Shown here in pieces: positions 16,009 through 24,228 of a stretch of 58,648 bases of DNA. The translations under genes were made by a program, and so were the position numbers. Position 1 is the stretch's first letter; every line of letters begins with the position of its first letter. The notes beneath the pieces were generated by a model. The model ran no database searches. It was not told the DNA's origin and saw nothing but the letters and a program-made list of their open reading frames with translations. Source of the stretch: Curtobacterium sp. MCBA15_008 (GTDB lineage Bacteria > Actinomycetota > Actinomycetes > Actinomycetales > Microbacteriaceae); contig NZ_MJGN01000001.1 in the NCBI RefSeq assembly GCF_001865065.1, forward strand, positions 90,761 through 149,408, written 5' to 3'.

Positions 16009-16995
16009 TCAGCCGACGTCCACGACGGTGGAGGAGAGGACTCCTACCACCACGGGCACGACCCCCACGAGGACGAAGGCCGGCAGCACGCAGATCCCGA
16101 GCGGCAGCACGAGCCGGACCGCCAGGCGTTCCGCGGCGGCGAGGCCCGCGGCGGCGGCATCGTCACGGACGTCCTCTGCGGCGGCTCGCAGCAGGGTGGC
16201 GGCGGGGACTCCGGCACGTCGGGCGAGCTGCAGGACCTCCTGCAGGCGTTCGCCCTCGGCGTCGCCGACCCGGGGTGCCCCGGACACCCCGACCCCGTCG
16301 AACGCCGCCTGGACGGCCGCGCCGCTCGACACCCACGACCCACCGCCGGACACCGCGACCGCCCAGGCGTCGAGCAGCACACCGGGCACGTGCCCGTCCG
16401 GGGTGGCCGCGCGGACCAGCCGTGCCGTCCACGTCCGGCCGAGACCGACCAGGACGGCGGCCACGACGCAGCACGTCCACCCGACGGGCGTGGCGAAGAG
16501 GACCTCGACGGCGCCCGCTCCCCAGGTCGAGCCGAGCGCGAGCCCGAGGGCCGGGAGCGCCAGCACGACCCGGGCACTCGCGCGCGGTCCGGCGAGCGCC
16601 ACCCGCACCGCCCGGTCCGAGGCAGCCGTCCGGCGGAGCGCTCCGGCGAGCGCACGGAGCGCCACCGCGGCCGGCGCCCCGGTGTGCGCGGCGACGCGGA
16701 GCACGGCGGTGACGTCCTGCCACGCGGGCTCGTCGTCCCTCGGCAGCCCGCCGACCAGGTCCCAGGCGCGCGGCGGCGGCACACCGGCTCCGACCAGGGT
16801 CGCCACGCGGTCCAGTGTCCGAGCGGTCGCCGCGGCACCCTCCGCCCCCTGCGCACCGGAACGACCTGTCCCGGACCAGCCCGTCCTGGATCGGCCTGCC
16901 CCGGACCGACGCTCCCCGCCGCCCGGGCGAGCCGCGCGCCCGCGCGCCGCACCCCGGGAAGTCGCCGAGGGCTCTGGAGCCGCTCGCCGTCTCAC
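16009..16995 (-). CDS. Type II secretion F-like (TadB/TadC-type) membrane protein
   Basis: This 328-residue inner-membrane platform protein belongs to the Tad pilus machinery. It appears to contain two T2SF-like halves. The first runs from TLDRVATLVGAGVPPPRAW to about residue 130 and is followed by two membrane segments (VVLALPALGLALG and CCVVAAVLVGLG). The second starts near LLDAWAVAVSGGGSW, includes RRAGVPAATLLRAAAEDV and ends with a C-terminal membrane segment (LPLGICVLPAFVLVGVVPVVVG). Many Tad loci use two separate genes, TadB and TadC, so this may be a merged or reduced version. The GTG at 16995 overlaps the TadA stop by 4 bases. An 82-base gap separates it from the pilin gene. Confidence 0.82.
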   Translation of the reverse strand: MRRRAAPEPSATSRGAARGRAARPGGGERRSGAGRSRTGWSGTGRSGAQGAEGAAATARTLDRVATLVGAGVPPPRAWDLVGGLPRDDEPAWQDVTAVLRVAAHTGAPAAVALRALAGALRRTAASDRAVRVALAGPRASARVVLALPALGLALGSTWGAGAVEVLFATPVGWTCCVVAAVLVGLGRTWTARLVRAATPDGHVPGVLLDAWAVAVSGGGSWVSSGAAVQAAFDGVGVSGAPRVGDAEGERLQEVLQLARRAGVPAATLLRAAAEDVRDDAAAAGLAAAERLAVRLVLPLGICVLPAFVLVGVVPVVVGVLSSTVVDVG

Positions 16996-17990
16996 CGCAG
17001 CCGGTCCACCGGGCGGACCTCGAGCCTCCCGTCCGAGCCGACGCGGAACGTCCCCACACCGCTCAGCCGTCGTCGCCCACCGCGCCGCTCCACGTGCAGG
17101 ACCGAGTGGAAGGCGCTGACCGCCTGTCGGGCGAGCGCCTCGGGGCCGAGTCCGGCGAGCGCACCGAGCGCTTCGAGTCGCGCCGCGACGTCGGTGAGGC
17201 CGTTCGCGTGCACGGTGCCGGCGCCGCCGTCGTGGCCGGTGTTGAGCGCGGAGAGCAGCTCGCGGACCTCTGCGCCCCGGCACTCCCCCACGACGATCCG
17301 GTCCGGACGCATCCGCAGGGCCTCGCGGACGAGGCGATCGAGCCCCAGTGCTCCCGCCCCCTCGGCGTTCGCCTGACGGGCCTCGAGCGAGACGACGTGC
17401 GGGTGGTCGATCCGGAGTTCTGCCAGGTCCTCGACCGTGACGATCCGTTCGGTCCGGGGGACGGCGCCGAGCATCGCCGCGAGCATCGTGGTCTTGCCGC
17501 TGCCCGTGGCCCCCGTGACGAGGACGTTCCGACGCTCGTCGATGACCCGCTCGACGACCGACCGCGGCACCCGCGAGAACGCACCGAGCCGTTCGAGCGC
17601 TGCGAGGGTCGGCAGCTCCGGGCGGGGCAGCCGGATCGACACTGCGGTCCCGCTGACCGAGACGGGAGCGAGCACGACGTGGACGCGGATCCCGTCGCCG
17701 TGCCGGACGTCGGCGCAGGGCGTGGTCTCGTCGACGTGTCGACCACCCCGCGCGACGAGTTCCGTCGCGAGGTCGCGCACACGGCGTTCCGGGAGGTCGG
17801 GCGCCACGCGTTCGAGCCCACGCCCTCGGTCGACCCAGGTGCCCTGCCCGCCGAGGACGAGCACGTCCGTGACGGTGGCGTCACCGACGAGCGCCGCGAG
17901 TTCTTCGAAGTCCGCCGCGGCGAGTTCCCGCCGTCGCGCGGGTCGAGACGCGCCGGGCAGGAACGGTGTGGCGGCACGGTGTCGGTGCAT
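16992..17990 (-). CDS. tadA: TadA/CpaF-family pilus assembly ATPase
   Basis: This 332-residue secretion ATPase powers Tad pilus assembly at the cytoplasmic face of the membrane. Walker A GATGSGKTT is at 160-168, the Asp box is VTVEDLAEL (about 184-192), Walker B is RIVVGECRG at 231-239 and the His box is TGHDGGAGTVHAN at 251-263. It is somewhat shorter than CpaF from other phyla, as is usual for actinobacterial versions. It is the first gene of the cluster TadA-T2SF-DUF4244-TadE-TadG-like. The septum-site/Ssd-type gene that precedes it in M. tuberculosis (from memory) is absent here. The ATG is at 17990, with a weak GAGG upstream; the two GGGGTAC elements lie 90-120 bases upstream. Confidence 0.92.
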   Translation of the reverse strand: MHRHRAATPFLPGASRPARRRELAAADFEELAALVGDATVTDVLVLGGQGTWVDRGRGLERVAPDLPERRVRDLATELVARGGRHVDETTPCADVRHGDGIRVHVVLAPVSVSGTAVSIRLPRPELPTLAALERLGAFSRVPRSVVERVIDERRNVLVTGATGSGKTTMLAAMLGAVPRTERIVTVEDLAELRIDHPHVVSLEARQANAEGAGALGLDRLVREALRMRPDRIVVGECRGAEVRELLSALNTGHDGGAGTVHANGLTDVAARLEALGALAGLGPEALARQAVSAFHSVLHVERRGGRRRLSGVGTFRVGSDGRLEVRPVDRLR

Positions 17991-18081
17991 GCCTCAGAAG
18001 GTAGGTGCGGACGGTGCCCCGACGGTCACAGTGGTCAGCTCGGTGCAGAAGCGACGCGGACCCACAGCAGCGGACAGATTT

Positions 18082-18108
18082 GTACCCCGAACCACATTGC
18101 CGTACCCC
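18082..18108 (-). promoter_or_regulatory. Two GGGGTAC elements upstream of the Tad cluster
   Basis: Read on the minus strand, GTGGGGTACGG and GTTCGGGGTACAAAT are spaced 20 bases apart (cores at 18102-18108 and 18082-18088). The second shares the 10-mer TTCGGGGTAC (18082-18091) with the regions at 32256-32265 and 48812-48821. They lie about 90-120 bases before tadA and are candidate activator sites or an unusual -10 region. The rest of the 321-base gap 17991-18311 holds no gene I can support. Confidence 0.5.
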
Positions 18109-18311
18109 ACTCGGTGCCAGCGGGTCCAGCACGCTCCCGGCACCGCGAGGGGCGTCACCATCGGGTTGCCGAAGACAACAGCAGGGGCGAGGTACGAGGA
18201 CGAGGTCTATGCAAGAGCATGGACAGGTCTGTCCACGCTTTGGCTTGCCCATGCGGATCGAGGGCGTTCGTCCGACGCGGGAGACGCCCGTCAGAGTGGT
18301 ACGCGTCCCGG

Positions 18312-18412
18312 AAAACAGAAGAGGCGGCACCGGTTGGGGGGAACAGGTGCCGCCTGGACATCGGTGGATTGGGGGGAATCCGAACCGTTGCCGCCGGAAA
18401 CGAGTCCGGCGG
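18312..18412 (-). ncRNA. 6C small RNA
   Basis: On the minus strand two hairpins each present a loop of exactly six cytosines: GGATT-CCCCCC-AATCC (18366-18381), and a longer stem GGCGGCACC/GGTGCCGCC with GTT-CCCCCC-AAC at its tip (18323-18354), followed by TCTTCTGTTTT as an intrinsic terminator. This is the defining structure of the actinobacterial 6C RNA class. A further 5' hairpin, CCGCCGGA/TCCGGCGG (18391-18412), starts the transcript. The position upstream of the Tad cluster matches where I recall the M. tuberculosis 6C RNA (B11). 6C RNAs are thought to pair through the C-rich loops with G-rich mRNA. The 5' end is estimated from a -10 box TACAGT at 18418-18423. Confidence 0.9.
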
Positions 18413-18426
18413 GTACTACTGTACCC
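18411..18426 (-). promoter_or_regulatory. Palindrome over the 6C RNA promoter
   Basis: GGGTAC-TACT-GTACCC is a perfect 6+6 dyad. On the minus strand it reads GGGGTACAGTAGTACCC and includes the probable -10 box TACAGT, so it covers the start of the 6C RNA. Its GGGGTAC half is the same core as at 18082-18108, 32256-32262 and 48812-48818. Confidence 0.5.
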
Positions 18427-18569
18427 CATGAACTGCCCCACCGGGCAACCCCCGACCCGACTTCCGGGCGCGCCGGGCGCCCGCTGAGCGCGATGCGGGC
18501 CATCGACGATGCGGAGTACTGGCGATCGACGATGCGCGATGCCGGGCGGACCATCGGCATCACGACCGC

Positions 18570-18880
18570 CGGCACCGGGCTGGACGCCTGCCGGCACCGG
18601 GCTGGACGCTTGCCGGGTCGCACCCCCGTGTGGACGTCGCACCCCCGCACCTCGGGGCGCGATGTCCGTGGCGGGGTGCGACCCGCAGCCGACCCCGCGA
18701 CCCCCGCACCCGCACCCGCACCCGCACCCGACCCGCAGCCGAGCCCGCACCCCCGTGTGGACGTCGCACCCCCGCACCTCGGGGCGCGATGTCCGTGGCG
18801 GGGTGCGACCCGCAGCCGACCCCGCGACACCACCGCCGCACGGGCCACGCCGGCCTCCGGCCGAGGGGTAGTCTCCCGAC
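18570..18880. repeat. 82-base perfect direct repeat with internal dyad, and a CCCGCA microsatellite
   Basis: The sequence at 18620-18701 is repeated without change at 18747-18828 (offset 127). Each copy contains the arms GTCGCACCCC and GGGGTGCGAC, so each could form a cruciform or RNA hairpin. Between them lies a CCCGCA hexamer array (about 18703-18750). A 20-base direct repeat GCCGGCACCGGGCTGGACGC precedes them at about 18568 and 18590. The whole gap 18431-18965 (535 bases) lacks a supportable gene. A possible acs promoter element TAGTCT is near 18870. Confidence 0.85.
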
Positions 18881-18965
18881 TGCACCACCGCAGCAACAAA
18901 CCACCCGCACCACAGCACCACCCGCACCACCGCACCACCCGCCGCAACGACGCGAAAGGACATCG

Positions 18966-20921
18966 ATGTCCACTCCGACCCAGACCGATCCCCGTCACGA
19001 CGACGATGCCGCGACCTTCCCGCCACCCCAGGAGTTCGTCGCCGACGCGGTCGCGCACGAGGACCTGCACGAAGCCGCCGCCGCCGACCGCGAGGCGTTC
19101 TGGGCCGAGCAGTCCCGCACCCTCCTGGACTGGCGCACGCCGTTCACGCAGACCCTGGACTGGTCCGGCGCACCGTTCGCGAAGTGGTTCGCGGACGGCA
19201 CGCTCAACGTCGCCGAGAACTGCCTCGACCGCCACGTCCGCGCGGGCAACGGCGACCGGGTCGCGATCCACTTCGAGGGCGCGCCCGGCGACACCCGTCG
19301 GATCACCTACGCCGAGCTCACCGCCGAGGTGCAGCGCGCCGCGAACATGCTCACCGACCTCGGCGTCGGGCACGGCGACCGCGTGGTCGTCTACCTCCCG
19401 CTCATCCCCGAGGCCGTCGTGACGATGCTCGCCGTCGCCCGCATCGGCGCCGTGCACTCCGTCGTCTTCGGCGGGTTCAGCGCCGAGAGCCTCCGCGCCC
19501 GCATCGAGGACGCCGGCGCGAAGCTCGTGGTCACGGCGGACGGCGGCTGGCGCCGCGGCGCGGTCTCAGCGCTCAAGCCCGCGGTGGACGAGGCGCTCGA
19601 GGGCGAGGGCACCGACAGCGTCGAGCACGTCCTGGTCGTCAAGCGCGGCGGCAACGAGATCGCCTGGAACGACCGCGACCGCTGGTGGCACGACGAGCTC
19701 GCGAAGGCGGCGCCCGACCACACTGCCGAGGCGTTCCCGGCCGAGAACCCGCTCTTCATCCTCTACACCTCGGGCACGACCGGGAAGCCGAAGGGCATCG
19801 TGCACACCTCCGGCGGGTACCTGACCCAGGCCGCGTACACGCACAGGAACGTCTTCGACATGCACCCGGAGAAGGACGTCTACTGGTGCACCGCCGACAT
19901 CGGCTGGATCACGGGGCACTCCTACGTGGTCTACGGTCCGCTCGCGAACGGCGTCACACAGGTGCTCTACGAGGGCACCCCGGACGAGCCGAAGCCCGGT
20001 CGCTGGTGGGACCTCGTCGACGCCTACGGCGTGACGGTCCTCTACACGGCGCCGACCGCGGTGCGCGCGGCGATGAAGGCCGGCCGCGAGATCCCGGAGG
20101 CGCGCAGCCTCGAGACCCTCCGCCTGCTCGGCAGCGTCGGCGAGCCGATCAACCCCGAGGCGTGGAACTGGTACCGCCAGGTGATCGGCCACGACCGCAC
20201 GCCCATCGTCGACACGTGGTGGCAGACCGAGACCGGCGCGATCATGATCTCCGCCCTGCCCGGCGTCACGAAGCTCAAGCCCGGCGCCGCGCAGACGCCA
20301 CTGCCCGGCATCGTCGCCGAGATCGTCGACGACGACGGCAAGCGCGCCGACCCCGGCGAGAGCGGCTACCTGACGATCACGGAGCCCTGGCCGTCGATGG
20401 CACGCGGCATCTGGAACGACCCGGACCGGTTCGTCGAGACGTACTGGTCGCGCTTCCCCGGCCGCTACTTCGCGGGCGACGGCGCACGGCTCGACGGTCA
20501 GGGCGACATCTGGATCCAGGGCCGTGTCGACGACGTGATGAACGTCTCCGGCCACCGTCTCTCGACGGCCGAGATCGAGTCGGCGCTGGTCGGGCACGAG
20601 GGCGTGGCCGAGGCCGCCGTCGTCGGTGCCGCCGACGAGACGACCGGGCAGGCGGTCGTGGCCTACGTCATCCTGACCGCCGAGGCTGCCGCGGACGTCG
20701 ACCGCGACGCGGCCGCCACGGAGCTCCGGAACTGGGTGGGCAAGCGCATCGGTGCGATCGCGAAGCCCCGGCAGGTCGTCATCGTGCCCGAACTGCCGAA
20801 GACGCGTTCCGGCAAGATCATGCGGCGCCTCCTCCGCGACGCGGCCGAGGGCCGCCGCATCGGTGACACGACGACGCTGGCCGACCCGACGATCATGGCG
20901 ACCATCGCGGAACTCATGTGA
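18966..20921 (+). CDS. acs: Acetyl-CoA synthetase
   Basis: This AMP-forming acetate-CoA ligase of 651 residues is the canonical length. It activates acetate at low concentration, complementing the AckA-Pta route encoded at 49.9-53.3 kb. An N-terminal ACS domain precedes the AMP-binding signature YTSGTTGKPKG. WWQTETG is in the active site, and the C-terminal PKTRSGKIMRR contains Lys617, the residue usually acetylated to switch the enzyme off. GAAAGGA lies 7 bases before the ATG at 18966. It stands alone, with a long terminator behind it. Confidence 0.96.
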   Translation: MSTPTQTDPRHDDDAATFPPPQEFVADAVAHEDLHEAAAADREAFWAEQSRTLLDWRTPFTQTLDWSGAPFAKWFADGTLNVAENCLDRHVRAGNGDRVAIHFEGAPGDTRRITYAELTAEVQRAANMLTDLGVGHGDRVVVYLPLIPEAVVTMLAVARIGAVHSVVFGGFSAESLRARIEDAGAKLVVTADGGWRRGAVSALKPAVDEALEGEGTDSVEHVLVVKRGGNEIAWNDRDRWWHDELAKAAPDHTAEAFPAENPLFILYTSGTTGKPKGIVHTSGGYLTQAAYTHRNVFDMHPEKDVYWCTADIGWITGHSYVVYGPLANGVTQVLYEGTPDEPKPGRWWDLVDAYGVTVLYTAPTAVRAAMKAGREIPEARSLETLRLLGSVGEPINPEAWNWYRQVIGHDRTPIVDTWWQTETGAIMISALPGVTKLKPGAAQTPLPGIVAEIVDDDGKRADPGESGYLTITEPWPSMARGIWNDPDRFVETYWSRFPGRYFAGDGARLDGQGDIWIQGRVDDVMNVSGHRLSTAEIESALVGHEGVAEAAVVGAADETTGQAVVAYVILTAEAAADVDRDAAATELRNWVGKRIGAIAKPRQVVIVPELPKTRSGKIMRRLLRDAAEGRRIGDTTTLADPTIMATIAELM

Positions 20922-20931
20922 GTCCGCTCAC

Positions 20932-20975
20932 GTGAGCAGGGCCTCCAGTCGGTACGGACTGGAGGCCCTGCTCAC
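20932..20975. terminator. Terminator between acs and the RidA gene
   Basis: A perfect 19-base-pair stem (20932-20950 with 20957-20975) has the loop GGTACG. The stem core GGGCCTCCAG/CTGGAGGCCC relates it to the dispersed CTGGAGGC family. It lies between convergent genes and can act on both strands. Confidence 0.9.
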
Positions 20976-20999
20976 GTTCGCGGTGCAGCTGACGGTCCG

Positions 21000-21461
21000 T
21001 CAGTCGGTGAGCTCCACCACCAGCTCGACCTCGACCGGCGCGTCCAGCGGCAGGACCGCGACGCCCACCGCGCTCCGCGCGTGGACGCCGGCGTCGCCGA
21101 AGACCTCGCCGACGAGGGTGGAGGCGCCGTTCGCGACACCGGGCTGCCCGGTGAACGACGGGTCGGAGGCGACGAAGACCGTCACCTTGACGACGCGGGC
21201 GACGCGGTCGAGCGAGCCGGCGACCGACTGCACGGCGGCGAGCGCGTTGAGCGCCGCGGTGCGGGCCTCGGCGGTGGCGGTCTCGGCGTCGACCGACTGG
21301 CCGACCTTGCCGGTGACCGGCAGCGCGCCGTCGACGAAGGGCAGCTGCCCGGCCGTGTAGACGTACCGTCCGCTGACGACCGCGGGGACGTAGGCCGCCA
21401 CCGGCGCGGCGACCGGCGGCAGGGTCACCCCGAGCTCGGCGAGGCGCTCCGCGACGCTCAT
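21000..21461 (-). CDS. RidA/YjgF-family protein
   Basis: This 153-residue trimeric imine/enamine deaminase-type protein removes reactive 2-aminoacrylate-like intermediates. The long RidA subtype is recognisable from YVPAVVSGRYVYTAGQLPF, KVTVFVASDPSF and the C-terminal VEVELVVEL strand. The canonical Arg of the active site appears to fall in HARSAVGVAVLP. The ATG overlaps the stop of the DUF4177 gene (ATGA), so the two are co-translated. The same pair, RidA-like plus DUF4177, is found in M. tuberculosis as far as I recall. Confidence 0.88.
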   Translation of the reverse strand: MSVAERLAELGVTLPPVAAPVAAYVPAVVSGRYVYTAGQLPFVDGALPVTGKVGQSVDAETATAEARTAALNALAAVQSVAGSLDRVARVVKVTVFVASDPSFTGQPGVANGASTLVGEVFGDAGVHARSAVGVAVLPLDAPVEVELVVELTD

Positions 21462-21616
21462 GCGTCGGCCTTCGGACGCTTCAGGTACGCGACGAGCCCG
21501 CCTTCGGGACCGGTGACGATCTGGACCAGCTCCCAGCCCTCGTCCCCGTAGTTGTTGAGGATGGCGGTGGTGTTGTGGATCATCAGGGGCGTGGTGAAGT
21601 ACTCCCAGCGAGTCAT
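21458..21616 (-). CDS. DUF4177 small protein
   Basis: This 52-residue protein is easily missed because of its size. It begins MTRWEYFTTPLMIHN and contains the DUF4177 core NNYGDEGWELVQIV, followed by GLVAYLKRPKA. The family is a small single-domain fold without known function. AAGGAA lies 6 bases before the ATG at 21616, and the TGA overlaps the RidA ATG by 4 bases. It is probably the first gene of a two-gene operon. Confidence 0.88.
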   Translation of the reverse strand: MTRWEYFTTPLMIHNTTAILNNYGDEGWELVQIVTGPEGGLVAYLKRPKADA

Positions 21617-21653
21617 GCGGTTCCTTGCCAGCCTTTCAGTCGGGGGTGTCGTT

Positions 21654-21659
21654 TAGGCT
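21654..21659 (+). promoter_or_regulatory. -10 element of a leaderless PBP mRNA
   Basis: TAGGCT ends 7 bases before the ATG at 21667, so the predicted transcription start is the first base of the start codon. There is no Shine-Dalgarno sequence. The same hexamer and spacing occur before the HerA-like gene (56484-56489). Confidence 0.5.
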
Positions 21660-21666
21660 GCATCCT

Positions 21667-24228
21667 ATGTCTGCCCAGAAGACGTCTGCCTCGCGGACCA
21701 AACCCGTCTCAGCAGTCGGCGCCTTCATCGGTTTCGTCGGTTTCAGCGTGCTCGCCGGTCTGCTCGTCACGATCGGTGTCACCCCTGCGATCGCGGTCGC
21801 CGGTGTCACGACGACGTCGACGATCGGCGTGTTCGAGTCCCTGCCGGAGTACATCGAGATCGGTGACCTCCCGCAGCGCAACGAGCTGTACGCGTACCAG
21901 GGCGGCAAGTCGGTGCACTTCGCGACGGTCTACGACCAGAACCGTCAGGAACTGAAGTTCGACCAGATCAGCGACCAGCTGAAGAACGCGGCCATCGACG
22001 GCGAGGACAAGCGCTTCTACGACCACGGCGGCGTCGACATGACCTCGCTGGTCCGCGCGGGTGTCGGCTCGCTCGCCGGTGGGCTCGGCGAGTCCGGTGG
22101 TGGCTCGACGCTGACGATGCAGCTCGTGCGCAACATCAAGATGAACCAGGCGCTCGAGCTCCCCACGAAGGAAGCGCAGCAGAAGGCCTACAACGAGGCG
22201 GTCGAGCAGACCATCCCCCGCAAGCTCGAGGAGATGAAGCTCGCGATCGGCCTCGCGAAGAAGTACACCCACAAGGAGATCCTGACCGGGTACCTCAACA
22301 TCGCCTACTTCGGCGACCAGACCTACGGCGTGCAGGCCGCCGCGCAGCACTACTACAACAAGAGCGCGACCGACCTGACCCCGGCAGAGGCCGCCTCGAT
22401 CCTGGCGATCGTGCAGTCCCCGAACACCCGCAACCTGTCGAACCCCAAGTACTACGAGGCGAACGTCGCGCGACGCAACGTCATCCTCAAGTCGATGTAC
22501 GCGCAGAAGCACCTGACGAAGGCCGACTACGACAAGGCCGTCGCGTCGAACCCGAAGGACTACGTCCGTCTGACCGAGCCGTCGCAGGGTTGCCGCGCCT
22601 CGGTCGGCGACGGCTCGCAGTTCTTCTGCGACTACGCGGTGCAGGTCGTCAAGGAGATGTCCCAGCTCGGAGCCACGCAGAAGGAGCGCAACACCGCGTG
22701 GCGCAACGGTGGCTACAAGATCCAGACGACCCTCGACATCGACGGCAACGCGACCCAGAAGAAGGTGCTCAACACCTACGACAACAAGGCCGAGACCGCG
22801 TTCAAGCTCGGCGCCGCACTCGACTCGGTCGAGGTGGGCACCGGCCGCATCCTGACGATGGCGCAGAACAAGGACTACGACCAGGCGCTGCAGTCCCCGC
22901 CGACGTCGACCTCGATCAACTACAGCGTCGACAAGAAGTACGGCGGCGGCATCGGCTTCCAGGTGGGCTCGACCTACAAGGTCTTCACCCTGCTCGACTG
23001 GCTCAAGGCCGGGCACGGGCTGAACGAGGTCGTCAACGGCACCCCGCACAACACGGCCGTCTGGCAGCACTGCGGCGAGCCGACCTACACGAACTGGGCT
23101 CCGAAGAACGACTCCGCCGGAGAACGCGGCAACTTCACGGTCGCCCGTGCCACCGCGCTCTCGGTGAACGCCGCGTTCGCCTCGATGGCCGCCAAGCTCG
23201 ACCTGTGCGACATCAAGCAGACCGCCCAGGACCTCGGCGTCCACTCCGGTGACGACAAGACCGAGCTCAACTCGTACCCGTCGTCGATCCTCGGCACGAA
23301 CAACATCGCGCCGCTGACGATGGCCGCGGCATACGCCGGCATCGCCAACAACGGCACCTTCTGCGCGCCGATCGCGATCGACAACGTGACCAACGCCGAC
23401 GGCAAGAGCCTCGGTGGTCAGCCGAAGAGCTGCAAGCAGGTCCTCGAGCCGGCCGTCGCCCAGACCGCGATCTACGCCATGAAGGGCACGATCTCCGGCG
23501 GGACCGCCGTGGGCGCCCAGACCCCGGACGGCACGCAGCTGTTCGGCAAGACGGGCACCACCGACGACGCCGACCAGATCTGGCTCGTCGGTGCGAGCTC
23601 CCGCGTCGCGACCGCGTACTGGCAGGGCAACACCGACGGCGGGAAGAACAACCTGCGTCACTACAGCAACGGCGTCAACGGCACCTACGCCGGCGCCCGT
23701 GCCGGAGTGTGGCGCGAGGCCCAGACGCCGATGAACGCCCACTACCCGGCCGGACCCTTCACCGACCCGTCGGCATCCGCGCTCCGTGGCAACAGCAAGG
23801 CCGTCCCGGACGTCAGCGGCAAGAGCGCAGCGGACGCGAAGGCGACCCTGGCGGCCTCCGGGTTCACCTACGTCGACGGCGGCGCCCAGCCCGGCGCGCA
23901 GAAGGCCGGCACGGTCACCTCGACCTCGCCGTCACCCGGGTCGCTGCTCTCCAACGGCTCGAGCGTCACGGTGTACACCTCCGACGGCTCGCAGATCGTG
24001 ATCCCGTCGGTGCCCGGCAAGAGCGTCGACGAGGCCCGGTCGCAGCTGAACCAGGTCGGCTTCACGAACGTCGAGATCTCTGACCGGTACGCGAAGGGCG
24101 GCGGCGGCAAGGAGTGCCGTGTCGCCGCGGTCGACCCCGGTGTGCACACCAACGCCGGCAAGGACTCCACCATCACGCTGACCCTGTACGGCGACAAGAA
24201 CGGCAAGGCGCCCAAGGACTGCAAGTGA
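21667..24228 (+). CDS. ponA: Bifunctional penicillin-binding protein (GT51 transglycosylase and transpeptidase) with PASTA domains
   Basis: This 853-residue class A PBP polymerises and crosslinks peptidoglycan. It has one membrane helix near residues 12-45 and a GT51 domain with catalytic Glu113 (IDGEDKRFYDHGG), followed by a second glycosyltransferase motif region (GGSTLTMQLVRN). The transpeptidase has Ser435-Thr-Tyr-Lys438, SVN and Lys628-Thr-Gly. Two PASTA domains follow (VPDVSGKSAADAKATL and IPSVPGKSVDEARSQL) and the protein ends in a Lys-rich tail. The domain order matches M. tuberculosis PonA2. The ATG at 21667 fits a leaderless promoter. It overlaps the metallophosphatase gene by 4 bases (GTGA), as ponA2 and its neighbour do in mycobacteria. 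Confidence 0.95.
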   Translation: MSAQKTSASRTKPVSAVGAFIGFVGFSVLAGLLVTIGVTPAIAVAGVTTTSTIGVFESLPEYIEIGDLPQRNELYAYQGGKSVHFATVYDQNRQELKFDQISDQLKNAAIDGEDKRFYDHGGVDMTSLVRAGVGSLAGGLGESGGGSTLTMQLVRNIKMNQALELPTKEAQQKAYNEAVEQTIPRKLEEMKLAIGLAKKYTHKEILTGYLNIAYFGDQTYGVQAAAQHYYNKSATDLTPAEAASILAIVQSPNTRNLSNPKYYEANVARRNVILKSMYAQKHLTKADYDKAVASNPKDYVRLTEPSQGCRASVGDGSQFFCDYAVQVVKEMSQLGATQKERNTAWRNGGYKIQTTLDIDGNATQKKVLNTYDNKAETAFKLGAALDSVEVGTGRILTMAQNKDYDQALQSPPTSTSINYSVDKKYGGGIGFQVGSTYKVFTLLDWLKAGHGLNEVVNGTPHNTAVWQHCGEPTYTNWAPKNDSAGERGNFTVARATALSVNAAFASMAAKLDLCDIKQTAQDLGVHSGDDKTELNSYPSSILGTNNIAPLTMAAAYAGIANNGTFCAPIAIDNVTNADGKSLGGQPKSCKQVLEPAVAQTAIYAMKGTISGGTAVGAQTPDGTQLFGKTGTTDDADQIWLVGASSRVATAYWQGNTDGGKNNLRHYSNGVNGTYAGARAGVWREAQTPMNAHYPAGPFTDPSASALRGNSKAVPDVSGKSAADAKATLAASGFTYVDGGAQPGAQKAGTVTSTSPSPGSLLSNGSSVTVYTSDGSQIVIPSVPGKSVDEARSQLNQVGFTNVEISDRYAKGGGGKECRVAAVDPGVHTNAGKDSTITLTLYGDKNGKAPKDCK

